From: JAIXWP01 sp041391745
Lineage (GTDB): Bacteria; Bacteroidota; Bacteroidia; Flavobacteriales_D; Sanyastnellaceae
Length of the DNA: 64,000 bases
Direction of reading: 5' to 3'
Assembly: GCA_041391745.1 (NCBI GenBank)
Contig: JAWKNK010000013.1
Location: 1 to 64,000, forward strand
Shown here: piece by piece, positions 54,687 through 64,000 of the stretch
Position numbering within the stretch: position 1 is the first letter of the stretch
Layout: every line of letters begins with the position of its first letter
Translations under genes and position numbers: made by a program
Notes under the pieces: generated by a model
Seen by the model: the letters and a program-made list of their open reading frames with translations, nothing else
What the model was told of the DNA's origin: nothing
The model's database searches: none

Positions 54687-56140
54687 GTGAGTACAGTTTA
54701 CGACAAATACGAACTTGTAGTGGGCCTTGAGGTGCACATGCAGCTATTGACCAAAAGCAAGGCATACTCTGGTGATGCCAACCTTTATGGCTCACTTCCC
54801 AATACCAACGTGAATGCCATTTCACTTGGTCACCCTGGTACTTTGCCTCGTGTAAATAAAAAGTCTGTAGAGTATGCGATCAAGCTTGGACTTGCTTGCA
54901 ACATGGATATTGCCCGCAACATGTTTTTTGCTCGCAAAAACTATTTCTACGCCGACCTTCCAAAAGGATATCAGATTACTCAAGATAAAACTCCCATTTG
55001 TACAGGTGGATACATCGATATCAAAAATGAAGATGGCTCTGATTTTCGAGTGAATATTACACGCGCTCACCTTGAAGAGGATGCTGGTAAAAGCATGCAC
55101 GATCAAGATCCATTTGATACACTGATTGACCTCAATCGCGCGGGCGTTCCACTTATCGAAGTGGTGAGCGAACCAGATATTCGTTCGTCAAAGCAAGCAT
55201 ACAATTACCTAACGGAGTTGAGAAAACTCGTGAGATACTTGGGAATCTGCGATGGAAACATGGAAGAAGGTTCTATGCGTTGCGATGCCAATATCAGTGT
55301 GCGGCTGAAAGGGGAAACTGCTTTTGGAACGCGATGCGAAGTGAAAAACATGAACTCTATTCGCAATGTGCAACGCGCGATAGAACATGAAATGATTCGT
55401 CAAATCGATATCATTGAAAATGGCGGTACCATTCATCAAGAAACAAGAAGTTTCGATGCTGCTAATGGAACTACATTCAGCTTAGAAGCAAAGAGCTCGC
55501 TCACGATTACCGCTATTTCCCTGAGCCAGACATTCAGCCACTTACGGTGTCGCAAGCGCAAATTGATGCGGTGAAAGTGGACATGCCGGCTTTACCTCAA
55601 GAACTTTTTAATAAGTACACAAAAGAATTCAATCTTTCGGAATACGATGCAATGGTACTTACCAATGATAAGGAAATTGCGATGTGGTATGAAGAGTTGA
55701 TCAATCATACGTCAAATTACAAGGCTGCTTGCAACTGGATGATTGGACCTATCAAAGCATATCTCAATGAGAATGCGATTGAAATCGATCAATTCACTGC
55801 AAGCCCAAGTCAAATTGCAAGTGCAATTGAATTGGTAGATTCAGGAAAAGTAAGTGCATCGATTGCGGCGGAAAAAATTCTTCCAGTATTGGCAGCCAAC
55901 GGTGGTAAGATGGCTCAGCAAGTGGCCGAAGAATTGAACTTGATTCAAGATGCGGATGAGGATTTTGTGAAGAATGTGGCGAAAGAAATTCTTGCCGCTT
56001 ACCCAGACAAAGTAGAAAATTATAAAAAAGGAAATAAAGGAATGCTTGGCCTGTTTATGGGTGAACTCATGAAGAAGACACAAGGCAAAGCAAACCCTAA
56101 ATCAGCCTCGGCAATTATTCAAGAATTACTTCAAGATTAA
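54687..56140 (+). CDS. gatB: Asp/Glu-tRNA amidotransferase subunit B, one frameshift
   Basis: The GTG start gives VSTVYDKYELVVGLEVHMQL, then SLGHPGTLPRVNKKSVEYAI and FYADLPKGYQITQDKTP. The frame breaks near 55,485, where adding one base (TTA CGA AGC) gives SLRSKELAHDYRYFPEPD and then LTVSQAQIDAVKV. The C-terminal GatB/Yqey domain is complete to 56,140. The length of about 484 residues is normal. It amidates misacylated Glu-tRNA-Gln/Asp-tRNA-Asn. It lies between lpxK and the thioredoxin-like gene. Confidence 0.95.
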
Positions 56141-57298
56141 ATGATAATGAGAAGAGTTTTTATTTTTTCAATTCTCGCTTCTGTGCTATCAATGTCATGC
56201 ACAAGCGGCGACGGTGAAACAATCAAAGGAAGCATCAAAGGTGCAGAAGGAGAAACCATTTACTTAGAAAAACTGGTAAATAACAGATGGGGTGTTTCCG
56301 ACTCTACAGTTATCGGTTCTGACGGGTCATTTCTAATTGTTCCTGTTCAACCTCTTGAATTGGATTTTTACAGATTAGCACTGAGCGATGAGGATTATGT
56401 TATTCTTATCACAGACAGCACCGAGCACATTTCCATTAAGGGTGAAGCAGGTGATTTGAATATGAAAGCTGAAGTGAAAGGTTCTGAAAACACCACCTTG
56501 CTACGAGAGTTTGAACAGTCTTGTATGCCTTTGTTCGAACAAGAAGACAAAGCATTGATGGCATTGCAGACAGAAACGTCCCCTGAAGGTCAGTCGCAAT
56601 TGAAGTCTCAGGTTATCGACGCTAGAAAATCCCGCTCTGACATGGTGAAAAAATGGTTAGAGTCGAACAGCTCTACACCAGCAGCGTTGGCAGTAGTTCA
56701 AATGTTGGATCCACGCGCAGAGCGAAGTTCTTTCAATAAAGTAATTCAAGATGTGTCGGGTCAAATTGGACACAGCATGCACTACAAAATGTTGAAGCAG
56801 CAAATCGAAAGAATGGAAGCGATGGAGAAAATGCCTGCACAACAAGAAACACCTCCAGGTGCGAAGATTGCAGTTGGTCAACCCGCTCCAGAAATTGCAC
56901 TTCCAGACCCTTCAGGCAAAGTGAGAAAACTTTCTAGCCTAAAAGGAAAAGTTGTATTAATTGATTTTTGGGCTTCATGGTGCGGTCCATGTCGTAGAGA
57001 AAATCCAAACGTTGTTGAAGCTTATAATGAATACAACAAAGATGGATTTGAAGTATTCTCTGTAAGTCTAGACAAAGCAGCGGATCCATGGAAAGAAGCA
57101 ATCGCAAAGGATGGTTTGATTTGGAAAAATCACGTGAGCGATTTGCAGTTTTGGAACAGTAAAGCGGCAGCCGATTATGGAGTACACAGTATTCCTTTCC
57201 CTGTGCTTATAGATAAAGATGGTAATGTAGTAGCCTACGGAAATAACATCCGTGGTGAATTACTTGAAGCTAATCTTAAACAGATTTTTGGTCGCTAA
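56141..57298 (+). CDS. TlpA-like thioredoxin lipoprotein with DUF4369
   Basis: The 385-residue protein has a lipoprotein signal (MRRVFIFSILASVLSMSC). An N-terminal DUF4369-like domain (IKGSIKGAEGETIYLEKLVN) is followed by a helical linker and a C-terminal AhpC/TSA-thioredoxin domain. The redox motif is ASWCGPCRRE, with cysteines at 281 and 284, and the cis-proline lies in HSIPFPVLID. It would act as a periplasmic disulfide reductase. It starts directly after the gatB stop codon and is followed by a terminator. Confidence 0.93.
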   Translation: MIMRRVFIFSILASVLSMSCTSGDGETIKGSIKGAEGETIYLEKLVNNRWGVSDSTVIGSDGSFLIVPVQPLELDFYRLALSDEDYVILITDSTEHISIKGEAGDLNMKAEVKGSENTTLLREFEQSCMPLFEQEDKALMALQTETSPEGQSQLKSQVIDARKSRSDMVKKWLESNSSTPAALAVVQMLDPRAERSSFNKVIQDVSGQIGHSMHYKMLKQQIERMEAMEKMPAQQETPPGAKIAVGQPAPEIALPDPSGKVRKLSSLKGKVVLIDFWASWCGPCRRENPNVVEAYNEYNKDGFEVFSVSLDKAADPWKEAIAKDGLIWKNHVSDLQFWNSKAAADYGVHSIPFPVLIDKDGNVVAYGNNIRGELLEANLKQIFGR

Positions 57299-57323
57299 GC
57301 CGACCATTTTAGTAACAGTTGAG

Positions 57324-57358
57324 AACCGCATTTTCCGAAAGGAAATGCGGTTTTTTAT
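57324..57358 (+). terminator. intrinsic terminator
   Basis: AACCGCATTTTCC, loop GAAA, then GGAAATGCGGTT form a stem with one bulge, followed by TTTTTATT. It ends the lpxK-gatB-thioredoxin unit. Confidence 0.85.
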
Positions 57359-57384
57359 TACATTGGCAAAAAGAATTACAAACT

Positions 57385-60339
57385 ATGAAAAGACTATTGT
57401 TTTTTTCGATTTTGACGAGTGTTTTTAGTGGGGTTTTTGCACAAGAAAACTACTTTCAACAAGAAGTCAATTATAAGATTGATGTAACCCTTGATGATAA
57501 GAAAGATGAATTGAGCGGGCACATTGAATTCGAGTACACAAACAATAGCAGTGACACGCTTCGTGAAATGTATATTCACTTATGGCCTAATGCATATAAG
57601 AACGATAAGACTGCGCTAGCAAAACAACAAGCCCGTGAAGGGAATTATTATTTGTCTTTCGCCATCAATAAAGCCAAAGGTCGTATCGACTCACTTGAAT
57701 TTAAAGTAGACGGTCAGCTGGTCAACTTTGAATACTTTGAAAAGCAAGAAGACATTGCCCATCTAACATTACCTCAGGCCTTAGCACCAGGAGCAAAAAT
57801 TAAAATTGCGACACCTTTTCATGTAGTTATTCCGATAGGAACAATTAGTCGATTAGGTCACATTGGTCAGAGCTATCAAATCACGCAATGGTACCCTAAA
57901 CCTGCGGTGTACGATAAAGATGGATGGCATCCCATTCCATATTTAAACCAAGGAGAATTTTACAGTGAATTTGGAACTTTTGATGTATCCATCACTTTAC
58001 CTGAAAATTATATTGTTGGTTCTACCGGAGAACTACAAACACAAAATGAAATTGATCGACTGAATACCTTGTCGAGCACACCCGCCCCTGTGCAGCCTAG
58101 CAACGAGTTTCCTAAGTCTTCCGAATCGATGAAAACATTGAGATATACTGCATCGAAAGTGCATGATTTCGGATGGTTTGCTGACAAAAGATGGATTGTA
58201 AGAAAAGGTGAAGTGACTTTGCCACAATCTGGAAGAAAAGTAACGACGTGGGCGATGTACACTCCTGGAAATGCAGAAGAATGGGAAAAGGGTGTAAGCT
58301 ACATTAATGAGGCTATCACATCCTATTCCGAATGGGTAGGCGATTATCCATATTCTCAATGCACCGCTGTGGATGGAACAATAAGCGCCGGTGGAGGAAT
58401 GGAGTATCCAATGGTAACTGTAATAGGAAGTACACACAGCGATTTCGAGTTGGAAACAGTTATAGTGCACGAAGTGGGACACAACTGGTTCTATGGAATA
58501 CTCGGTACTAATGAACGTATTAATGGCTGGATGGATGAAGGCATCAATTCATTTATGGAAACGTTGACCATGGAAGCTGCACACCCAGAAGCAAGAATAT
58601 ATGATGGTATTTTGGGTAGAAAAATGGGAGAGGTGCTTGGTATTGAAGATATGCCTTACAATTACCAGAATGAAATCATGTACCAACTATTTGCTCGTGT
58701 AGGCGGTGACCAGCCCATTCAAACCAATAGCATTGATTTTACTTCAGGAAACTATGGATCCGTGATGTATAAAAAGACGGGGTTAGCATTCAACTATTTG
58801 AAAAATTACCTGGGTGATGACCTGTTTAAACAGTGCATGCACAGCTACTTTGATACTTGGAAATTCAAACATCCAACTCCAGCGGACATTAAAAAAACTT
58901 TTGAGTCAACATCCAATAAAAATTTAGATTGGTTTTTCGAAGATGTTATCAAAACAGACAAAGTCATCGATTACAAAATTGCCAAAGTAAAAGAATCGAA
59001 TGAAGGTTATTCGGTGGTAGTATTCAATGCAGGATTAATCGACGCACCATTTTCAATTTCTGTAGAGAGAGAAGGGAAAATAGTAAGCACCAAATGGGTG
59101 GAAGGCATCGAGGAAGGAAATTGGTCTTCTTACATTGTCGAGGACATCAAGAAAGGTGATGTGATATTACTCAACAATCAACCAGGTTCTCTGGACGTTG
59201 AAAGATCAAACAACAGAACGCGCACTACAGGAGCATTCCGAAAAATTGAACCGATTACATTGAAGTTTTTTGCAGGGGTTGAAGATCCTGAAAAGACACA
59301 ACTTTTTTGGTTGCCAGCTGTCGGATGGAACAACTACGATAAATGGATGCTAGGAGCCACCTTGCACAACCAAACTGTTCCATTGCGAAAGTTCAATTTC
59401 TCAATTACCCCAATGTACTCTATTAGCGAGAATAGACTAGTTGGGGTCGCGAAAATTGAGGGCATTTCCAGAAATATTACTCAAGGAATTCGTGCGAAGC
59501 GATTCACTCAGTATACTGGGAATTACAGAAACACCTCATACCTGCTTTTAAATCCATACCTGCAATGGAATTCAAAGAAAGGCTCAAGTGTGAGCAACTG
59601 GTCCTCGTTTATTCGCGGTGACTTGTTTTTTAATCGTATCACTGCTATTACAGATTTTGAAAATATCTATTACAAAACTTCACAGAATTATTCTGGCGTT
59701 AAAATTTCTGGTGAAATTAAAAAAGGATTTATCGGAGGCGAATGGTCACTAAACCCTTCCTACATCGGAATGGTTTACGATGAATTCGTCATGGGGCACA
59801 CTGTGCGAGCTCAGACTTCAGCTACCTTTACTTATTGGAAAAGAAAGAAAAGAAAGGTCATTGCTAAGGCATTTGGCGGCTTGACAGCCGGAGATATTCC
59901 ATATCCATTGCAATGGAGTGGTACAGCAGGTTCCGGTGATGTATTCAATCAATATCTATTCTTCGGAAGATCAGAATTTGAAGGATTGCTTAGCAACCAA
60001 ATCATATCCAATCAGGGAGGAGTGTTGATGCCTATTTCGCAGTATTCATTTGGCGCACCGCAAAAAATGGGTACCATATATCTAGAAGCAGATATTCCTG
60101 TCAAATTACCACTAAGCATATTTGCTGGTGCAGGATTCGCTCCAAATCAAGATATGATATGGAGCGCAGGAGCTTCTATTCCTATCGTTAGAGGCTTCGC
60201 CCAAATTTATGTACCTCTGATGTATAGCTCGAATATTCAATCAATAGTAGACCGAAGTAACTTCGGTTGGCAAGATTATATTATGTTTGAACTCAATTTA
60301 GATTTAGTAAATCCATTTGAGTTTTTAAAGGGTTTGTAA
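57385..60339 (+). CDS. M1-family metallopeptidase with C-terminal barrel-like region
   Basis: The ATG at 57,385 gives 984 residues with a signal peptide (MKRLLFFSILTSVFSGVFAQ). The M1 zinc site HEVGH is at about residue 362, with the second glutamate in GWMDEGINSF. GGGMEYPMVTVI replaces the GAMEN motif. After about residue 620 a long beta-rich stretch (FSITPMYSISENRLVGVAKI and IYLEADIPVKLPLSIFAGAG) resembles an outer-membrane barrel and ends with an amphipathic strand. It has no T9SS tag. The reading frame upstream of 57,385 lies in the terminator. Confidence 0.92.
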   Translation: MKRLLFFSILTSVFSGVFAQENYFQQEVNYKIDVTLDDKKDELSGHIEFEYTNNSSDTLREMYIHLWPNAYKNDKTALAKQQAREGNYYLSFAINKAKGRIDSLEFKVDGQLVNFEYFEKQEDIAHLTLPQALAPGAKIKIATPFHVVIPIGTISRLGHIGQSYQITQWYPKPAVYDKDGWHPIPYLNQGEFYSEFGTFDVSITLPENYIVGSTGELQTQNEIDRLNTLSSTPAPVQPSNEFPKSSESMKTLRYTASKVHDFGWFADKRWIVRKGEVTLPQSGRKVTTWAMYTPGNAEEWEKGVSYINEAITSYSEWVGDYPYSQCTAVDGTISAGGGMEYPMVTVIGSTHSDFELETVIVHEVGHNWFYGILGTNERINGWMDEGINSFMETLTMEAAHPEARIYDGILGRKMGEVLGIEDMPYNYQNEIMYQLFARVGGDQPIQTNSIDFTSGNYGSVMYKKTGLAFNYLKNYLGDDLFKQCMHSYFDTWKFKHPTPADIKKTFESTSNKNLDWFFEDVIKTDKVIDYKIAKVKESNEGYSVVVFNAGLIDAPFSISVEREGKIVSTKWVEGIEEGNWSSYIVEDIKKGDVILLNNQPGSLDVERSNNRTRTTGAFRKIEPITLKFFAGVEDPEKTQLFWLPAVGWNNYDKWMLGATLHNQTVPLRKFNFSITPMYSISENRLVGVAKIEGISRNITQGIRAKRFTQYTGNYRNTSYLLLNPYLQWNSKKGSSVSNWSSFIRGDLFFNRITAITDFENIYYKTSQNYSGVKISGEIKKGFIGGEWSLNPSYIGMVYDEFVMGHTVRAQTSATFTYWKRKKRKVIAKAFGGLTAGDIPYPLQWSGTAGSGDVFNQYLFFGRSEFEGLLSNQIISNQGGVLMPISQYSFGAPQKMGTIYLEADIPVKLPLSIFAGAGFAPNQDMIWSAGASIPIVRGFAQIYVPLMYSSNIQSIVDRSNFGWQDYIMFELNLDLVNPFEFLKGL

Positions 60340-60351
60340 TTCAATTTCATT

Positions 60352-61098
60352 GTGGGGAAAATTTATTTTGCTTCTGACTTTCATTTAGGTGTCCCTTCGT
60401 TTGAAGAGAGCTTAGCACGAGAAAAGAAAATTGTGTTGTGGCTTGATGAGGTAAAACGAGATGCGGATGAGATTTTCCTTGTGGGTGATATTTTCGACTT
60501 CTGGTTTGAATATAAAAGAGCCGTTCCTCGAGGATTTACGAGACTCCTCGGTAAGATTTCAGAAATAACGGACAGTGGAATCCCGGTTCATGTTTTCACA
60601 GGAAATCATGATATGTGGATCTTCGATTACTTGCCAAAAGAATGTGGCGTTATTCTTCATCGTGAACCGATCGAACGTTCATTCGGTGGTAAATCGTTCC
60701 TCATTGGACATGGTGATGGACTTGGTCCTGGCGACCATGGCTATAAATTTTTAAAGAAAATCTTTGCTTCAAAAGTGTGTCAATGGCTGTTCGCGCGACT
60801 GCATCCAAATTTTGGTATTTGGCTAGCCAATCGTTCAAGCGGTTATAGCCGAAGCACAACTGGTGATAAAGACAGAGTTTTTTTGGGGGAAGAAAATGAA
60901 TGGCTCATTATCTACTGCAAAGAATATCTGAAAACGGTTAAACATCAGGACTTTTTTGTCTTTGGTCACAGGCACCTGCCGTTGGAAGTAGATTTGGGAG
61001 AAAACTCGAAATATGTGAATCTGGGAGAATGGCTTCATCACTGCACGTATGCAGTATTTGATGGTGAGGATGTGAAATTGAAAACTTATACGTCTTGA
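60352..61098 (+). CDS. lpxH: UDP-2,3-diacylglucosamine diphosphatase
   Basis: The GTG start gives 248 residues. All calcineurin-type metallophosphatase motifs are visible: SDFHLG, LVGDIFDFWFEYK, FTGNHDMW, IGHGDGLGPGD and FVFGHRHLPLE. The enzyme removes UMP from UDP-diacylglucosamine in lipid A synthesis, so it complements lpxK upstream. It starts 12 bases after the M1 gene's stop. Its last 13 bases overlap the convergent deacetylase gene. Confidence 0.93.
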   Translation: MGKIYFASDFHLGVPSFEESLAREKKIVLWLDEVKRDADEIFLVGDIFDFWFEYKRAVPRGFTRLLGKISEITDSGIPVHVFTGNHDMWIFDYLPKECGVILHREPIERSFGGKSFLIGHGDGLGPGDHGYKFLKKIFASKVCQWLFARLHPNFGIWLANRSSGYSRSTTGDKDRVFLGEENEWLIIYCKEYLKTVKHQDFFVFGHRHLPLEVDLGENSKYVNLGEWLHHCTYAVFDGEDVKLKTYTS

Positions 61099-62402
61099 GT
61101 GAACTTGGCACCTTCAGCTAAGGTGTGTTCAAATACTTCTCTCCAACCTTTCCATTCATTGATATCTGCTAGTGTTTCGTTGTGCCACAACGATACAAAC
61201 TCACCATTGTGTTGCTTTACTAAAGCTATCAATTCTGAAACTTTTTCTTTTGCTTCCTTAATACTCAATTTCATATACCTATTGAGCGTAGTATCCATTG
61301 CGATCAAAGGGTGAATGGTCAATATGGAAGCAGCGTTTTTCTTTAAATCAAACCAATAATAAGGACGACATGTACCCGCTCTGAATCCCGCAGAATGTGC
61401 GTAACCCATGGAGTAGTCGTGTTTAATTCCAGTTGATTTAAGCAAACGATACGTAGTCCTGAAGCGAAGCATTAAATAGTGTTGTCTGCTGTGTATGACT
61501 TGCCGAGCCGTAATACCTTCCAATCGCGACTTCTCTCGCAGCATCGTATTGTATCGCTTATGACTCTGCACACCTGGATGAATTCCTACAGTGTACTTTT
61601 TAGAGAATCGCAATATCAATTTTCTAAATTGCTTTTGAGTGTATGGCAAGCCTTTATCGTACTCACTAAAATCGGCCAAAAGGAAGAAAAATATAGAATC
61701 AACACCGTAGTGATTATGTTTCCCTTCGATATAATCGTACGTGTCATAAGGGTCTGGAATACTTCCAGACAAGCATTTTAGACGTGTAATAAGATTTTTA
61801 AAATTGAACCGACTGAGGTCTTTAAGAATGCCACCAACAGTGCGGTACATACCTTTATGCAAGTAGGCATAAGCACTGTCTACATCTATAGTTGAGATAA
61901 ATTTGCTTTGTGGCGCTTCAAATTCTATCTCGGGAAATTTGTTTTTGATATAGGTTTCAAATGCGCGAATCCACTCATCTACCAGCGGTCGCTCCGTGCT
62001 TTTAATCTCATGTGTAATAGAATTCTCAGGCTTAAATCTGCCCATTTGATCACCTTCAAATCTCCAATATTCTTCATATCGAGTGAGCATGAAAAATACT
62101 GCTGAGAATACATCAAATGGTAATTCCCCCTGTTTAACGCATAGAATAGTAGGAATTCCGACCCATGAGCCCGGCTCCATTTTAATCCTCGTGTAGTCTG
62201 AATGCTCGAGTATGCCATATGAACCAAGATATAATTCTTGGCGGTTCTCTTTAGGCTTTTTAGCATAAATAATTTTCGGACCTAAAGCTTCGTCGAACTC
62301 GCTTTCTTGATTAGTAAAAACCAATTCTCCACGATAATCCCTAAACACTTGCTCGAAAGCGTATTGGATTCTTGGGGTTATTTGGTCTACTAATATTATC
62401 AT
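61086..62402 (-). CDS. polysaccharide deacetylase family protein
   Basis: The 438-residue protein contains a deacetylase-type barrel in its second half. STIDVDSAYAYLHKG holds the metal and catalytic aspartates. VGIHPGVQSHKRYN and MGYAHSAGFRAGTCRPYYWF supply the histidine and R-x-G motifs, and FVSLWHNETL the last motif. The N-terminal 150 residues match no domain that I can name. Its likely role is in surface glycan synthesis with the upstream epimerase gene, whose stop overlaps its ATG by 4 bases. Confidence 0.8.
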   Translation of the reverse strand: MIILVDQITPRIQYAFEQVFRDYRGELVFTNQESEFDEALGPKIIYAKKPKENRQELYLGSYGILEHSDYTRIKMEPGSWVGIPTILCVKQGELPFDVFSAVFFMLTRYEEYWRFEGDQMGRFKPENSITHEIKSTERPLVDEWIRAFETYIKNKFPEIEFEAPQSKFISTIDVDSAYAYLHKGMYRTVGGILKDLSRFNFKNLITRLKCLSGSIPDPYDTYDYIEGKHNHYGVDSIFFFLLADFSEYDKGLPYTQKQFRKLILRFSKKYTVGIHPGVQSHKRYNTMLREKSRLEGITARQVIHSRQHYLMLRFRTTYRLLKSTGIKHDYSMGYAHSAGFRAGTCRPYYWFDLKKNAASILTIHPLIAMDTTLNRYMKLSIKEAKEKVSELIALVKQHNGEFVSLWHNETLADINEWKGWREVFEHTLAEGAKFTQDV

Positions 62403-63538
62403 GCCTTTAGAAAATCAGAAATAGTGCTACAAATAAACTCAGCAGCTTTGCCATCTCCAAAAATAGTTGGCCAAGTCATCTGGTTTTCCGATTGAAGTAA
62501 AGTATGTAATGATTGGACGATTTTATCGCTATCGGATCCAGTTAGCACTGCATTTCCGTTTTCTACAATTTCTACCCATTCGGTTTGTTCGCGCAAGATA
62601 ATACATGGCTTTTGAAAGAAAAAAGCTTCTTTTTGAACGCCACCACTATCGGTTACCACAAAAGCACAAGCGCTTTCTGCACGCACCATATCTAAAAAGG
62701 AAAGAGGTTCCGTAATGATGAGCCTTTCATTATTGGAAATAATTTGATTCATCTGTTCCGTGAGCTTTCCTTTTGTTCGAGGGTGAAGTGGTAGTAATAT
62801 GGCAACCTCTTTATCAGTAGCAATTGTATCTAAAGCTCTAATGATTCCCAATAGCTTTTCCTCCTGATCTGTATTGGTGTCGCGGTGAATGGTGCATAAA
62901 CCGAATGAACGTTCGGTCAATCCGAGGTGAGCTAATATTTCTGATTTGGCTTGTGCTTCTTTGGCAAAGAACATAGAATTGTCGAACATGATATCTCCAC
63001 ATTCAAAAACACCTGGATGGTCCATGCTCCATGGTGTTTCGTGATGATGGATACCTTCACTTGCAAGGTTAGTGATTCCCGTCTTAGTAGGCGAAAAAAG
63101 CAATGTACTCATGTGGTCGCATCCAATCCTGTTGAGCTCTTCAGGCATTGCCTTGCTGAAAGACCTTAATCCTGCTTCCACATGAATCACAGGAATATGA
63201 ATTTTGGAAGCGGCAAGCGCTCCTGCAATGGTCGAATTGGTATCACCATATACCAACACTGCGTCATATTTTTCTTGAAGTAAAATATTCTCGATTCCAG
63301 CTATCATCGATGCTGTTTGAGCACCGTGACTGCCAGAGCCTACATTTAGATTGTATTTTGGTCTGGGAATGCCTAATTCATCAAAAAACACCTCTGACAT
63401 ATTGGTGTCGTAGTGTTGGCCAGTGTGCAGCAAATCTTCTTGCAACTCATCCTTAAAGTGATTTCCAATTGCCCTAGAAATTGCTGCCGCCTTAATAATC
63501 TGAGGCCTTGCACCGATGATGGTCAAAATTCTTTTCAT
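62399..63538 (-). CDS. wecB: UDP-N-acetylglucosamine 2-epimerase (non-hydrolysing)
   Basis: The 379-residue protein has the family signature along its length: TIIGARPQIIKAAAIS, LHTGQHYD, VYGDTNSTIAGALAA, VEAGLRSFSKAMPEELNR, CTIHRDTNTD, LLPLHPRTKG, and VTDSGGVQKEAFFFQKPC. It converts UDP-GlcNAc to UDP-ManNAc for surface polysaccharides. It overlaps both neighbours by 4 bases (ATGA), forming an operon radC-wecB-deacetylase. Confidence 0.95.
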   Translation of the reverse strand: MKRILTIIGARPQIIKAAAISRAIGNHFKDELQEDLLHTGQHYDTNMSEVFFDELGIPRPKYNLNVGSGSHGAQTASMIAGIENILLQEKYDAVLVYGDTNSTIAGALAASKIHIPVIHVEAGLRSFSKAMPEELNRIGCDHMSTLLFSPTKTGITNLASEGIHHHETPWSMDHPGVFECGDIMFDNSMFFAKEAQAKSEILAHLGLTERSFGLCTIHRDTNTDQEEKLLGIIRALDTIATDKEVAILLPLHPRTKGKLTEQMNQIISNNERLIITEPLSFLDMVRAESACAFVVTDSGGVQKEAFFFQKPCIILREQTEWVEIVENGNAVLTGSDSDKIVQSLHTLLQSENQMTWPTIFGDGKAAEFICSTISDFLKA

Positions 63539-64000
63539 TCGACTCCAAATATACCCTCATCAGCGAAACTAAAATAGCCATGCGACGCAATTATCAAATG
63601 ATCGAGTATAGGCATCTCTAAATCAATGCCGCTGCGTCGGAGTTTATTGGTGATTTTTTTGTCTTCAATGCTCGGCGACACGTTGCCGCTGGGATGATTG
63701 TGCGCGAGGATCAATGAGCTTGCTTTTTCTTCCAGTGCCCTGGAAAATACCTTTTTCGGGTCTACAACGGTGCTGTGCCAGCCGCCTTCACTGATTTTAC
63801 GTGTTGAAAGCACTTGGTTGGATCGGTTGAGGTTCATAATCCAAAATTCTTCATGAGGTAAATCGCCAAGAATGGCCTGAAAGTGCTCAAATACATCTTT
63901 ACTCGAGGAAATCTTGCGTTTCATTTGGGGAGGTGTATTCCTTTTGCGCCTTCCGAGTTCCAACGCCGCTTGAATGGTAATCGCTTTGGCCGGTCCGATT
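63535..64000 (-). CDS. radC: RadC-family JAB/MPN protein, partial
   Basis: The gene continues past the end of the window; the visible part is the C-terminal 154 residues. It includes the end of the helix-hairpin-helix region (GPAKAITIQAALELGRRKR) and the MPN domain. The metal-binding motif is LAHNHPSGNVSPSIEDKKI with the H-x-H-P-S-G signature, and the domain ends ILDHLIIASHGYFSFADEG. RadC is linked with mobile elements and recombination. Its stop overlaps wecB's ATG. Confidence 0.93.
   Translation of the reverse strand, partial: IGPAKAITIQAALELGRRKRNTPPQMKRKISSSKDVFEHFQAILGDLPHEEFWIMNLNRSNQVLSTRKISEGGWHSTVVDPKKVFSRALEEKASSLILAHNHPSGNVSPSIEDKKITNKLRRSGIDLEMPILDHLIIASHGYFSFADEGIFGVE

Overview
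The window looks like a Bacteroidota chromosome segment, probably Flavobacteriales-like. It is low GC. It has a type IX secretion C-terminal domain on a secreted peptidase, many lipoproteins with the usual Bacteroidota signal peptides, a TlpA-like/DUF4369-type thioredoxin, a Bacteroidota-style TAnnTTTG promoter, and lipid A genes (lpxK, lpxH) that show an outer membrane. No tRNA, rRNA or CRISPR array was recognised.

The window has three zones. Positions 1 to about 19,300 form an accessory array of about 25 short genes. All but one lie on the + strand. Most are separated by related imperfect palindromic spacers of about 60 to 160 bp, with GCATAAC-type starts and GTTAGC/GTTATGC-type ends. The layout strongly resembles integron gene cassettes with attC sites, but no integron integrase is visible. 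The cargo is typical cassette cargo: small membrane proteins and lipoproteins, an OmpA-like protein, a barstar, a Doc toxin with antitoxin, a GNAT acetyltransferase, DUF families and a broken macro-domain gene. An IS3-family (IS150-like) element interrupts the array at 4,154-5,444.

Positions about 19,300-42,100 are heavily frameshifted. They contain remnants of SIMPL, SMI1/KNR4, DUF1003, SRPBCC, TPR and propeller genes, and two inverted, broken copies of one IS110-family element. They also carry a dispersed repeat family built from about 9-nt units, tightly linked to two copies of a GxxExxY (PD-(D/E)XK-like) gene. One IS110 copy sits exactly inside a repeat. At the right side lie a class A beta-lactamase with one frameshift, a yefM-yoeB toxin-antitoxin pair with three TGTACA operator boxes, and frameshifted alpha/beta hydrolase and transglutaminase genes.

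Positions about 42,100-64,000 look like ordinary chromosome: a propeller lipoprotein, pirin, the YhhQ queuosine-precursor transporter, two M1 aminopeptidases, a DUF164-type coiled-coil protein with a lysine-rich tail and no zinc cysteines, nif3, lpxK-gatB-thioredoxin-like, lpxH, and a radC-wecB-deacetylase operon. Even essential genes here (gatB, lpxK) carry single-base frameshifts between 50.8 and 55.5 kb. Some of the apparent decay may therefore be uncorrected indel error in the assembly, which tempers any pseudogene call.
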